Below, piece by piece: positions 11,161 through 21,687 of a DNA stretch of 64,000 nucleotides. Each line of letters starts with the position of its first letter. Positions within the stretch are counted from its first letter, which is position 1. The DNA comes from Azolla caroliniana (lineage: Eukaryota > Polypodiophyta). The translations under genes and the position numbers were made by a program. The stretch lies in assembly GCA_043228905.1 (NCBI GenBank), contig JBHGNT010000011.1, forward strand, positions 4,278,001 to 4,342,000, given 5' to 3'. The notes under the pieces are model-generated. The model did no database searches and had not been told where the DNA came from. It saw nothing but the letters and a program-made list of their open reading frames with translations.

Positions 11161-12580
11161 GTCGAAGAAGAGACCAACATAGAATTTTCTCTATGTCTCA
11201 TCTCGAACATTCCGTCATGGTCTTCATAATCATAGTTGGTGGCGTAATTTGTGAGTTGTCGGCTTGTGGAAGCCAATTGGCGCTTCTTTTTTCAGCACTC
11301 TTCTTCATGGTGGCCGATTTTCCCGCAAATATCCGCATTCGATCGAGGTTTGTCGGCTTGGACCGGAATGGAAGCTACCTCTACTTTGGAAGTGTAAAGA
11401 ATCAGGTATGATTCTTGTGCAGTGGAAGAGATATGTGTTATGTGTATGTGTAAGAGGAAATAGAGAAGAGAAGAGAAACACAAGATACATTAGATAGAAT
11501 GGAAATAGAATACCCAAGAAGAAGAAGATGTATATTCACAAGGAGAATATGAAATACAAAAAAGTAACATCACAAGGAGTCACAACCGACTTAGTATGAA
11601 GTATGAGGAGGGTGCTTTATATATAATCACCCTCTCTCTTCATTAACTAACTACAACAACCACTCTCTCTTGGGGAATGTGAAGACTCATAGTAATGGGG
11701 AATATGTAACTCATTAGTTGTGTCATAGAATATGATTCTATGACACATAGTTAATGTGTAGAGAGTAGTGGTGTGACTCTTGACCCTTGAGTAATCATAG
11801 ATTCTCAAAAGGTGTGTTGACACGTTGCACTATGTTGAGCTTGATTCTCAACAGGAAGGTTCCTCGATGACTTCCGTCTTGTTGCTGAAATTGGGAGTTG
11901 TTGTTGCAAGTCGAACCTTGTCCGCCTTGTCCTTGGCTGAATCGGCCTCTTGCTCAACCATTCGAATGTGTCTAGAGCATGTGGCCTTCCGAGGTGTTGC
12001 TCCTTGTTCGAACATGGTTTTCTTCAAACAACAACATGGATTGAAGATCGAAGAAAGAGGGAGGATTCCCCCTTGCTAGGACGGCGGTTCTAATCGCGTT
12101 GAACCATGGTGCAAGGCCGTAGAGGCATATTTGCACCATCTCATCATCATCTACATTGACACTTATTGAGCCGAGCGAGTCACAAAGCTCCTTGATCTTC
12201 AAGGTGTAGCTTGTGATGGACATGTCCCGTTGTTGGATGTTGTTCAACTCTTAGCAGAGTTGAAGCTTTCGTGCCGTCGTATTGGCGGGGAATATCTTCC
12301 TTAGATTCTCCCATGCTTCCTTTGGTGTCGTGGCTTCTCAAATGTAGCCGAGCATGTGTTCATGAACACATGTCGCCAAGCAATACATTACTCGACTCGC
12401 CACTTGCTCCCATGTTGAGTAGTTGGCGTCCTTTGGGTTGGGTCGATTTTCTTGTGCTCCTTTGATATAGCTCCAATAACCTTGACTAACAAGGTAATGG
12501 TGCATCTTGTACTCCCAAGATGTGAAGTTGTTTCGGTCCAACTTCTCGCTAGGGAGAGCGTTGCCCATTTGAGTATTCAT
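11160..12580 (-). pseudogene. gag: Copia-A Gag, interrupted by solo LTR-S
   Basis: The start is ATG 12580 (MNTQMGNALPSEKLDRNNF), matching the Gag N-terminus of Copia-B and Copia-G. The frame runs to 12338, and another piece at 12247-11972 holds the UBN2 part (MSITSYTLKIKELCDSLGS...). LTR-S then interrupts at 11853-11393. Homology resumes at 11387-11160 with the zinc-knuckle linker and one copy of the DYEDxxGM peptide unit. Stops and frameshifts are frequent. The original role was the capsid. Confidence 0.85.
11393..11853 (-). repeat. Solo LTR-S in the Copia-A gag
   Basis: This 461-bp LTR of the A/B/G family is flanked by a perfect target duplication GGAAG (11388-11392 and 11854-11858). On the minus strand it starts TGTTGAGAATCAAGC and ends TTCTTTACA. 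Gag homology to Copia-B continues across it once one GGAAG is removed. No internal region is present, as expected after LTR-LTR recombination. It contains the family palindrome at 11719-11747. Confidence 0.95.
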
Positions 12581-12731
12581 GGTGTTCGATGTAGATGTCT
12601 TCCTTCTTCTTCTCTCTTCAATCTATGTAGCGGCACTACCATAGCGATGGGCTGCATTTCTTTGAATCGTCGGTGTAGACACCACATACGGTCACAATGA
12701 GGCGAGTGGGCTAGATCAAGCTACCAACCTC

Positions 12732-12743
12732 TCTCTGATACCA
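12732..12743 (-). other. Copia-A primer-binding site
   Basis: The minus strand reads TGGTATCAGAGA, an initiator tRNA-Met site with one mismatch, directly next to the LTR end at 12744. Confidence 0.85.
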
Positions 12744-12796
12744 TGTAAAGAATTGATGGTGATTGTTGTGCATCGGAATAGGTTAGATATGTGTGT

Positions 12797-12832
<36 letters not shown>

Positions 12833-12954
12833 GAGAGGAGAGAAACACAAGATAAATATTAATGAAAATACTCAAGAAGATTGTATATTACAAAGGAGAT
12901 TAACCGACATCTTACAAAGTAGGAGGAGAGTGTTTTATATAGTCACTCTCTCTT
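12744..12954 (-). repeat. Copia-A 5' LTR, inner part
   Basis: This is LTR family A/B/G. It is cut at 12954 by Copia-B and continues at 18636-18821. It holds a (GT)n tract at about 12795-12818 and a GA-rich run after it. Confidence 0.9.
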
Positions 12955-13442
12955 TGTAAAGAATCGGGTATGATTCTTGTGTATCGGAATAGGTGTAAAT
13001 TGTGTCTGTGTCTGTGTCTGTGTCTGTGTGTGTGTGTGTGTGTATGAGAGAGAGAGAGAGAGAGAGTGCAAGAGACAAGGAGTAAAACACAAAGAATACA
13101 CAAAGTAAAGTAAGGTATCTTAACAAAGGAGAAAGACTCAACATTTTACAAGGTGGGAGGAGGGTGCTTTATATAGTTACCCTCTCTCTTCATTAACTAC
13201 AAGACTCATGGAGCATGGGGAAAGTGAAAGCTCATAAGTTATGTGTCATAGAATATGATTCTATGACTCATACTAAATGCTAGAATACAAAGTGGTGACA
13301 TAATGGTCAAGAGTCACCATTATGTCACCACTTTGTATTCTAGCATTTAGTATGAGTGTCTATTCAAGAGTCACCATTGGAGTGTCTATTCACTCTCAAG
13401 GTGAGTTCACACACTAGACCAAGTTGAGCTTGATTCTCAACA
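12955..13442 (-). repeat. Copia-B 3' LTR, with inverted duplication
   Basis: It is 488 bp, with a GT-rich tract (about 12997-13043), a GA tract (about 13046-13067) and a perfect 42-bp inverted repeat at 13266-13357 that is absent from the 5' LTR. Confidence 0.95.
13266..13357. repeat. Perfect 42-bp inverted repeat, 8-nt loop
   Basis: Arms 13266-13307 and 13316-13357 are exact reverse complements, with CAAGAGTC between them. The 5' LTR of the same element has only one arm in this place. A long hairpin RNA is therefore possible if transcribed. Confidence 0.97.
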
Positions 13443-13457
13443 CGCCCCCTCAAGCTC
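13443..13457 (-). other. Copia-B polypurine tract
   Basis: The minus strand reads GAGCTTGAGGGGGCG next to the 3' LTR. A second GAGGGGGAG tract lies upstream in the element, near 13727-13735. Confidence 0.85.
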
Positions 13458-13735
13458 AAGTCGGGTCGGTTTCAGACGGTATCCAAAATCTGCTTCGACT
13501 CGCGTTCCAGAGTCCGTCTCGACTCGCTTTATGCGGAGTTGCGGAATCCGTGCTCCAGCTTGCGTTGTGCGTAGTTGCGAAAGCTGTGCTTCGGCTTGCG
13601 TCTTTCTTCGCGGCTTTGCGCAGTAGATCGGCTCTTCGCGACTTCGTTGCGTGGTTGCGGAATCCACGCGTTATTGCATAGTGCGCGGTTGCGGAATCTA
13701 CACGTTATTGCGTAGTGTCTTCAGTACTCCCCCTC
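13458..13735 (-). repeat. Degenerate minisatellite between two polypurine tracts of Copia-B
   Basis: Imperfect units of roughly 35-45 bp share a GCGTAGTTGCGGAATC-like core on the plus strand. The same block occurs in Copia-G at about 55028-55310. No ORF is conserved here. Confidence 0.75.
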
Positions 13736-13792
13736 AAGCTTGGCAGGTCAGCGATCGTCAATCCGAGATCGGTCATGAATTGCTATAGCTTG

Positions 13793-16700
13793 TCAGCTCC
13801 TTAAGGCTTTAGTGAAGATGTCGGTCGTTTCAATATTTGTGCTAATGTGTTGTAGATCGACATCGCCAGCTAGAGCGCGCTCTCGGATGAAGTGATAGTG
13901 CACTTCGATGTGCTTTGTCAGCACGTGGAACACCGGGTTCCGAGCCAAATAGATATTGCTCATGTTGTTGCAGTAAAGGGAAGTCGAATCCTTGATGGGT
14001 ATGCCCAGATCCATGAGTATCCTTTTGAGCCATACGGCTTCACATGCGGCCACTGCCGCACTCCTCTATTCCGCCTCTATACTCGAAAGAGCGACATTTG
14101 GTTGCTTTTTGCTGCTCCAGGATATTGCTCCGCTGCCGAGGAAGAAAACAAATACAGAGGTCGATCGTCGATCGGCTTTGTAGCCAGCCCAATCCGCGTC
14201 TATGTACCCCTTGAGTCGTATTGGCATCACGGTCTTGTAGAGGATGCCGCAATCCATTGTGCCGCTCAGGTATCGTAGAACATGCTTAGCGCAATCCAAG
14301 TGAGTATCACGCGGTGTTTGCATGAATTGGCTAAGGAGACCGACCGGATAACTGAGATCGGGTCGTGTGATCGTGAGGTAGATGAGACTCCCGATGAGTT
14401 GCCGATACTGAGTCGGCTCACACGCTTTGGTGCCGGAGTTCGCATCTAGTTTGAGATTGCGATTGAGCGGGGTTGCCACGGATTTGCACTCAGCCATCCC
14501 GAACTTGTATAACAAGTTGAGGATGTAGTGTTGTTGGGAGATCATGATTCCGGCCGGAGTCTGAATTACCTCGATGCCAAGGAAGTAGTGGAGCTCCTTC
14601 ATGTCCGTCATCTCGAACTTGTCGGAAAGGAGGGATTTGACCTTATTGAGTTCGACGAGATGCTCACCTCCAATGACTAGGTCATCCACATACGGAAGCC
14701 GATTTGATGAAGATATTGCGTTATCTTCGAATGCCAAGCACGCGGTGCTTGCTTGAGGCCGTAGAGTGGCTTCTTGAGTCAGCATACAACTTTCAGATGG
14801 GTGCTCGAGTTGAAGCCGGGTGGTTGTGTCATGTACACCTCCTCTTCCAATTCGCCTTGTAGAAAGGCGTTCTTGACGTCCATTTGATGGAGGTGCCACC
14901 CTTTCGCCACGACAAGCGCAATTACGGTCCGTACCGTCATTATCTTTGCCACCGGGGCAAAGGTCTCTTTGCCATCTTTTGCTACGAGTCGCACTTTGTA
15001 GCGGTTGACGGAACCATCGGCATTGTACTTCACTTTGTAAATCCATCTACATACGATCGCCTTTTTGTGTGGTGAGGTGGGAACGAGATCCCATGTCTCG
15101 TTCTTGCGTAGTGCCTGCATCTCCTCCTTCATGGCTTCGATCCATCGCGGATCCTTGGCTGCTTCGGAAAATGTTTCCGGCTCGCGTACTATCACCACCT
15201 TCATCATAAAGGCATAGTGATATGCCATGTTGTCGTTGTAGCCGAATCGGCTGACCGGATTCTTTTCACGGGTGGAGTGACAAAGCTTTTCATTTGTAGA
15301 GATGAGGGCTTTCTTAGCTCCGATTGGTACATCGAAGCCGCCGAACTCACTGTCGAGTGAGTGAGTCTACTTATCGTTTTCGAAGCGATCGTCGTCGTAT
15401 TCCGTCATTTTCGCCTTGCCTTTGTCCATCTTCGGGCTAGGCCGTGATGTGCTTTGATCGCTCAAAGGCTCTTGTGGTCTGATCAATCGGGTCATGATCG
15501 GACATTCTTCGAACATGCACGTAAGGCAATCTTCATCCTCTATCTCTTGTTCGGCGAATTCTGGATCGAGCGGAGTCGAAGTCGAAGTTGTCTCTGGTGC
15601 GTACTAGGATGCGGACTCGCCAAAGACGACGTCCCGACTTACTCTAGATTTTCGAGTTGAGGGGTTGTAGCACTTGTACCCCTTTTGCTCCAGTGAGTAT
15701 CCTACGAGGATACATTTCTCCGACTTCGGGTTAAGCTTTTGATGCTTCTCGTCGAGGATGTGCACGTACACTATCGCGCCGAATATCCGGGTGTGCGATA
15801 AGTCTGGCTTCTTTCCGAAGTATTTTTCGTGCGGAGTGACCTTGTGCACTCCGGATGTTGTGCACCGGTTCATTAGGTAGACGGCCGTATTTGCAGCTTC
15901 GGCCCAATATGTCTTGGGCATATGCTTCTCATTCATCATGGCCCGCGCCACTTCGAGGATGTGCCGATTTTTGTGCTTGGCTACTCCGTTTTGTTGTGGA
16001 GTGTGTCGGCATGTGAATTCTCGCCGAATTCCTTCCTTTCGGAGATACGCCGTGAAATCGTCCGAGAAGTACTCCTTGCCGCCATCCGATCGAAGGCATT
16101 GTACATGTTGGCCCGTGGCTTTCTCGACTTCATTCTTGAATTTTTGGAAGTGCCCGAACACTTCGCTCTTTTGCCGCATCGGGTAGATCCAAGTGTGCCT
16201 AGAGAAGTCATTGCTGAAGAGTACGTAATATCGGCATCCGCCGAATGTAGCCGTCTGCGCGGGTCCCCATACGTCAGAATGGACTACGTCGAGTAGACCT
16301 TTTCTCACGTTCCTCTCTTTCGGGAATGGGTGTCGGTGTTGCTTGTCGAATTGGCATGCTTCGCATACACCTTCAATCTCCTTCTCTTTGAATGTCGGAA
16401 GTCCGATGACAACTCCTTTCGATTTCATTGCTTTGAGTTTGTTGAGATTGATGTGGCTGATTCACTTGTGCCACAGCTCTATGTCGGAGTCGGCTTTCAT
16501 GCCCTTTGCGAACATGACCGATTTAATCTCATGTGAGTCGAGAATGAACATTCGGCCCTCTCTTCGTCCGTGTACAATGAGTCGGCCCTCTTTTTCGATG
16601 AAGCAACCGCCTTGATTAAATCGAACTTGCATCCCTTGCTCTACAATTTGGCCGACGGAGACCAAATTCTTTGTAATGGTCGGTACATGCAAGACATTTT

Positions 16701-17962
16701 TAATGTCATTTTTCTTACCTTCTTTTCCGAACGGAACATTGCCGATGTGCCGAATCGGGTGCGTAGTGTCGTCTCCGGTTTCGACATAGCCGGGCCGGTC
16801 TGGCTCTCGAAGTTCTCGAAACCATTCTTGATGCGATGTCATATGGTTCGAGGCACCGGAATCGACGAACCATACGTCTTCCGGACCGGAGGCACTAGTT
16901 GAGGTAGAGGCCGACATAGAGTTTGCTCTATGTGTCATCATGAACATTCCGCCACGGTCGGATTTGTGTGCATACATTCCGCCATGATCTTTGTAGTCGG
17001 AGTTGTGCCCGTACATTCCGCCACGGTCAGAGTTGTGTGCATACATTCCACCACGATCTTCGTAGTCGGAGTTGTGCGCGTAATTCGTGAGTTGTCGGCT
17101 TGTGGAAGCCGTTTCGCGCATCTTCTTTCGGTACTCTTCTTCGTGGTGGCCGAGCTTTCCGCAATATCCGTATTCAGTTGCGTTTTGACGGCTCGGGCCA
17201 GAGTGGAAGCTTGCCCTTCTTGTGAAGGTTCCTCGTTGGCTTTCGTTTTGTGGCCAAAATTGGGAATTGTTGTCGTAGGTCGGACCTCGTCCGCCTTGTC
17301 CTTGGCCGAATCGGCCTCTCGCTCGTCTGCGTCCTCTTCCTCCGCTCGAGTGCGTGTAGAGCATGTGGCCTTCCGACTCATTGCTCCTTGTACGCCTGTG
17401 GTTTTCTACGACCAATAGCATTGATTGGAACTCGAAGAAGGAGGGATATTACTCCCTTGCTAGAACGGCAGTTCGCATCACACAGAACCGTGGTGCGAGG
17501 CCGCCGAGGCATATTTGCACCATCTCATCATCATCTCTACTTACGCTTATCGAGCCGAGCGAGTCACAAAGCTCCTTGATCTTCAAGGTGTATGTCGTGA
17601 CGGACATGTCCCTTTGTTGAATGTTGTTCAACTCTTGGTGGAGTTGAAGCCTTCTTGCGGTTGTGTTCGCCGCGAAAATCTTTCGTAGATTTTCCATGCC
17701 TCCTTCAGCGTCTTGGCTTCGTGAATGTAGTCGAGCATGTGATCATGAACACATGTCGCCAAGCAATACATCATGCGGCTTGCGGCTTGCTCCCATGTCG
17801 TGTATCCGGGAGCCGCTTCGGCGGGTCGTCTTCGTGCTCTCCTTTGATGTAGCTCCAATAGCTTTGTCCGACAAGGTATTGGTACATCTTGTACTCCCAA
17901 GATGCGAAGTTGTTTCGATCCAACTTCTCGGTAGGGAGAGCGCTCCCCATTTGATTATTCAT
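13793..17962 (-). pseudogene. gag-pol: Copia-B Gag-Pol, multiply broken
   Basis: The start is ATG 17962 (MNNQMGSALPTEKLDRNNF). Gag continues through 17697 and 17421 in other frames. The linker before protease holds five HNSDY(E/K)DxGGMY-like peptide units, and the zinc knuckle reads CGYCGKLGHHEEEYR with its last Cys changed to Tyr. Protease VDSGASNHM lies near 16845-16865. Integrase (16428-15604) has HSDVWGP, LRSDGGKEY and NGVAKHKNR, so the catalytic Glu in NGVAERKNR appears changed to Lys. RT spans 15228-14066 with YVDDLVIGG near 14672-14695; RNase H runs to 13793. A 67-bp deletion lies just before YVDD. Frames 17962, 17697-15228 and 15046-13793 differ. Confidence 0.92.
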
Positions 17963-18106
17963 TATGTCGATTCTTCTTCTTCTTCTCTCTTTGAATGTGA
18001 GCTATGTAGCGAAGCTACGATAGTGATGAGCCAGTTCTTGGTCGTCGACGTAGAGCACAACACACGATCACGATGAGGCGAATGGGCTAGATCGAGCTAC
18101 GAAATC

Positions 18107-18118
18107 GCTTTGATACCA
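18107..18118 (-). other. Copia-B primer-binding site
   Basis: The minus strand reads TGGTATCAAAGC, one mismatch from the initiator tRNA-Met site, next to the 5' LTR. Confidence 0.88.
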
Positions 18119-18630
<512 letters not shown>

Positions 18631-18635
18631 CTCTT

Positions 18636-18821
18636 CATTAACTACCAAAGCTCATGAGTCATGGGGAATGTGGAAACTCATTAGTTATGTGTCATAGAAT
18701 ATGATTCTATGACACATAGTTAATGTATAGAGAGTAGTGGTGTAACTTTTTACCTTTGAGTGTTCATACACTCTCAAGGGTGTGTTCACACATTAGACTA
18801 GGTTGAGCTTGATTCTCAACA
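18636..18821 (-). repeat. Copia-A 5' LTR, outer part
   Basis: It completes the LTR begun at 12744-12954, has the family palindrome near 18695-18720, and ends TTGATTCTCAACA. Its outside target copy would be CTCCT (18822-18826); the partner is outside the window. Confidence 0.9.
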
Positions 18822-19230
18822 CTCCTTATGTTCCTTAGTTCGTTTAGACGTCATTTTCGTGTCAATAAGATAAAGATAAAAGAAATGGGTGGGAGACTTA
18901 GCCGAGCCTATGTGGATCACATTCTCGATTCGCACATAGCACACAACGAGCACACCAAAAGAACCCACCAAAGGATCCACACACGCACAGGCAAGGGGTA
19001 GCAGACAATGACAACACGGCAGTAGACTACGGCAATAGACGGCAGACGATGACAGCACGGTAGTAGTGCAACAGCAGAACACACGGCAGAGCAACGCACA
19101 ACAGAGAGAGAGAGAGAGAGAGAGGGAGGGAGGGAGGGAGAGAGAGAGCGAGAGAGAAAGAAAGAAAGAAAGAAAGATATATTAACGTCTTCTAAGGCCA
19201 AAATTGGCCCATGAGACAAATGGTTTACAA
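18822..19230 (-). mobile_element. LINE-X: 5' UTR and ORF1 start of a LINE, same family as LINE-N
   Basis: Read on the minus strand it is homologous to the LINE-N 5' end (41125-40604): a TTAGAAGACG-type 5' motif, a pyrimidine run, a CTG/GTC-rich leader, then an ORF1 start. ATG 18854-18852 opens MTSKRTKEHKE, against MTSRRNHKETHEE in LINE-N. Copia-A cuts it 33 nt into ORF1. The remainder should lie beyond Copia-A. It sits next to the 3' end of LINE-N in the same orientation. Confidence 0.82.
19103..19176. repeat. GA/GGGA/GAAA simple repeat
   Basis: This purine-rich tract lies in the LINE-X 5' UTR. It is (CT)n-like on the transcribed strand. Confidence 0.95.
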
Positions 19231-19988
19231 CAAAAAATGGGATATTTACCCATTCATCAAAAGTAAAACATAAAAATAAAAATAGAGTTTTAAGCTAAAT
19301 AGTTCTAATAAAATAAAATAACAAACATGTTCTACAATGAAAATGATGTTATATTAGGCCTAATTTCATTTCCATCCAAGTCTCTCGAAGAGGAGCGGGA
19401 GGTCAAAGGGTTTCGATGTGGATGTGGCCCTGGCCCCAATGTAAAAGGTACCCCAACCATAGCTTCGAGTCCACGTAGCTCATGTTCCCTTATCTTCTTA
19501 ATCCTTTCTACTCCGTGTCAACTTGTTTTGAAGCCCAACATCCGAGGGCGTTTGGTTGTTCTTTGTGTTTCGGCTTCCTCAAGAGAGAGGCCGAGCGGCG
19601 TAAGTGTATCCACATTCATCGTCTCCCCTTGTTCCTAAAACATTACACTAGTTACAAGTTGATGAATAGTAAAAGGGTTATGGTTAACACTTTGTAATTT
19701 ATTCTCCCTATGTTGTTTTAGCTCTAAGATATACCTACCTAGTCTCTTTACATCGGAGGTATCTAATAGTTTGGAGAGGGTGGGAGAGGTTCCTAATATG
19801 TCTTGGTATTCCACTCATATCGCGGCATAAGTTGGGCACTTGCATGTGAAGTGATACTCATCCTCTATCTCTATGTGGCATATCACTTTTTTACGGTCTT
19901 CATGAGATATTAGAGTTTGGTCAGTCCCATGGTTGTACTTAAGGGGGGGTAGGTTATTAATGTCTAGGCCGCTTTGCAAGTAACCAAC
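19231..19988 (-). other. LINE-N 3' region
   Basis: On the minus strand just after the RT frame, CHIEIEDEYHFTCKCPTY is readable (about 19830-19885). This is the Cys/His tail motif seen at the end of many LINE RT proteins. Further left there is no stable frame and no poly(A). Confidence 0.65.
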
Positions 19989-21353
19989 TCACCACAATGC
20001 TATACCAAGAGCTAGTGTCTCCAGACGCATGTAGGGATCGAGATGCCCATAGGCTCGACGGGATATCCTATCTTGTGGTTGGGTATGTATCCGATGAATA
20101 AAAACTACCACTTGAAACAGTGCTTCTACTAACATCGGGGGTAGACTGAACACTGCTCTAATAATGTCATGTGGTATTGTTGATTTGCTTCGGAGTTGAC
20201 GTGATAACATCGTCACCAAAGGTCTCTCTAATTGCGTCCACATGAAAGGTGGTAGACCTGGAGCCCATACTATTGATGCATACATGAGGGAAGGGGTCAC
20301 TAATGAGTCGAAGAGCCATCCCCTACTCCGTGGCTCTTGAAAGTATGCTTGGTGGCATTGTCTCTCTAAGAGTGAGAGGGATGCATACCCTCTCGTTAGC
20401 CTATCTTTGGTTGCCTGGGTCATCGATAATTTACCTGAGCGAGCACTAAAAGTGACTCCCAAGTATACATACGATCCAACTACCTCAACTAGTTTATGAG
20501 AGAGGATTAGGTGACATTTACTCCTAACTCGGGACGATGTATGAAAGATAAGTACTTTAGTTTTCGCTAGATTCACTACTAGTCCTCGTTGTGTACAAAA
20601 GTCATCTAGGGCATTAAGATGCTTTTGTAGGTCGTGTTTTGACTCCGAGAGCAAGACAATGTCTTCTGCATAAAGTAAGAGACTAACTTGCGTATCCCCA
20701 ATAGCTACTCCCTTGCCTCTCTTACGAGCAATAAAATCAGTGATCTCATCAATGTCGATCCCAAAAAGAGTCGGTGATAGGGGGCAACCTTGTTTTACAC
20801 CAATGGTGCTAGTGAAACAATCAGATAGGCCACCTAGGCATCTTATGCACCTAGAGACTTGCTCATATAGGGCATAAATGGCCCAGATCATGTCATTTGG
20901 TATCTCCAAACTCTTACATCTATCAAACAACTTCTCCCTAGGAACTGTGTCAAAGGCTTTGCGGAAGTCCACAAAGCAACAATATGGTTTCTTCTTACGA
21001 GCCTTCGTCTGGTCAATTAAGCACCTAAGTGTGAAGATATGGTCAATAGTGGAGAAGGCTCGTCTAAAGCCAACCTGCTCAGGTGCTCGAAGACTTAATG
21101 TTTCCATATAATCGCTAAGCTCTGCTTCCATTGCCGCACCATATAGTTTAGCGAGTGTATGGCCTATCATAATGGTCCTATATGTATTTGGGTCCATTGG
21201 GTCCCCTCCTTTATGTATAGAGGCCACTGTGTTCATGGTCCATTGTGGTGAAAAACCCTCGGCAAGAGCGAGGTTGAAGATTAGAGTGAGAAAGGGGGCT
21301 AGGCACTCTCGAGCATATATGATGTGCTCGGTTCGCAATCCTGTGTGGTCCAT
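19989..21353 (-). pseudogene. LINE-N reverse transcriptase
   Basis: A 454-residue open frame starts within the RT N-terminus (SIHKGGDPMDPNTYRTI). It shows the finger and palm motifs EQVGFRRAFSTIDHIFTL, FVDFRKAFDTVPREKL and GVKQGCPLSPTLFGIDIDE. The active-site box is YAEDIVLL (20673-20662) where the family has YADD. The thumb and tail follow up to a stop at 19989. The protein would copy LINE RNA at a nicked target. The frame begins downstream of a break: the join to the endonuclease at 21354-21687 is not in one frame. Confidence 0.9.
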
Positions 21354-21687
21354 GGATTTCCTATGTTGTAATTTTTTTTATGACCTTCGTGACCCTAGAT
21401 GTCGTGAAAAGTGTCCCCATGTTAAGTTGGGGTGTGGAAGGCATTGGGATGGGTGGTTGGTTCGGGACATGGTAGAGTCTCTCGATATAAGTGTGCCAAA
21501 TATTGGGATCCTCGATGGGTGTTTGTGGTCACAGTTCCCGTAGTCTCTTACATGCAAGGGCGCAATCCCTACTCATGAGCATATGGTAGAGTTCCCAATA
21601 TTGAGATGCTTTCCAAGCTCGTCTTTTACGACGTGTCATCTTGCGCATCTCTTTTCGAGCCTGTATTGAGGAAATAGTACCACTAAG
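21354..21687 (-). pseudogene. LINE-N endonuclease-RT linker, frameshifted
   Basis: This is the expected spacer between the endonuclease and RT of one ORF2. No single frame is open and I see no other gene, so at least one frameshift lies here. Confidence 0.6.

Noticed and set aside
19327-19638. 103-codon plus-strand ORF
   Set aside because: It is antisense to the LINE-N 3' region and has no recognisable domain or codon signal.
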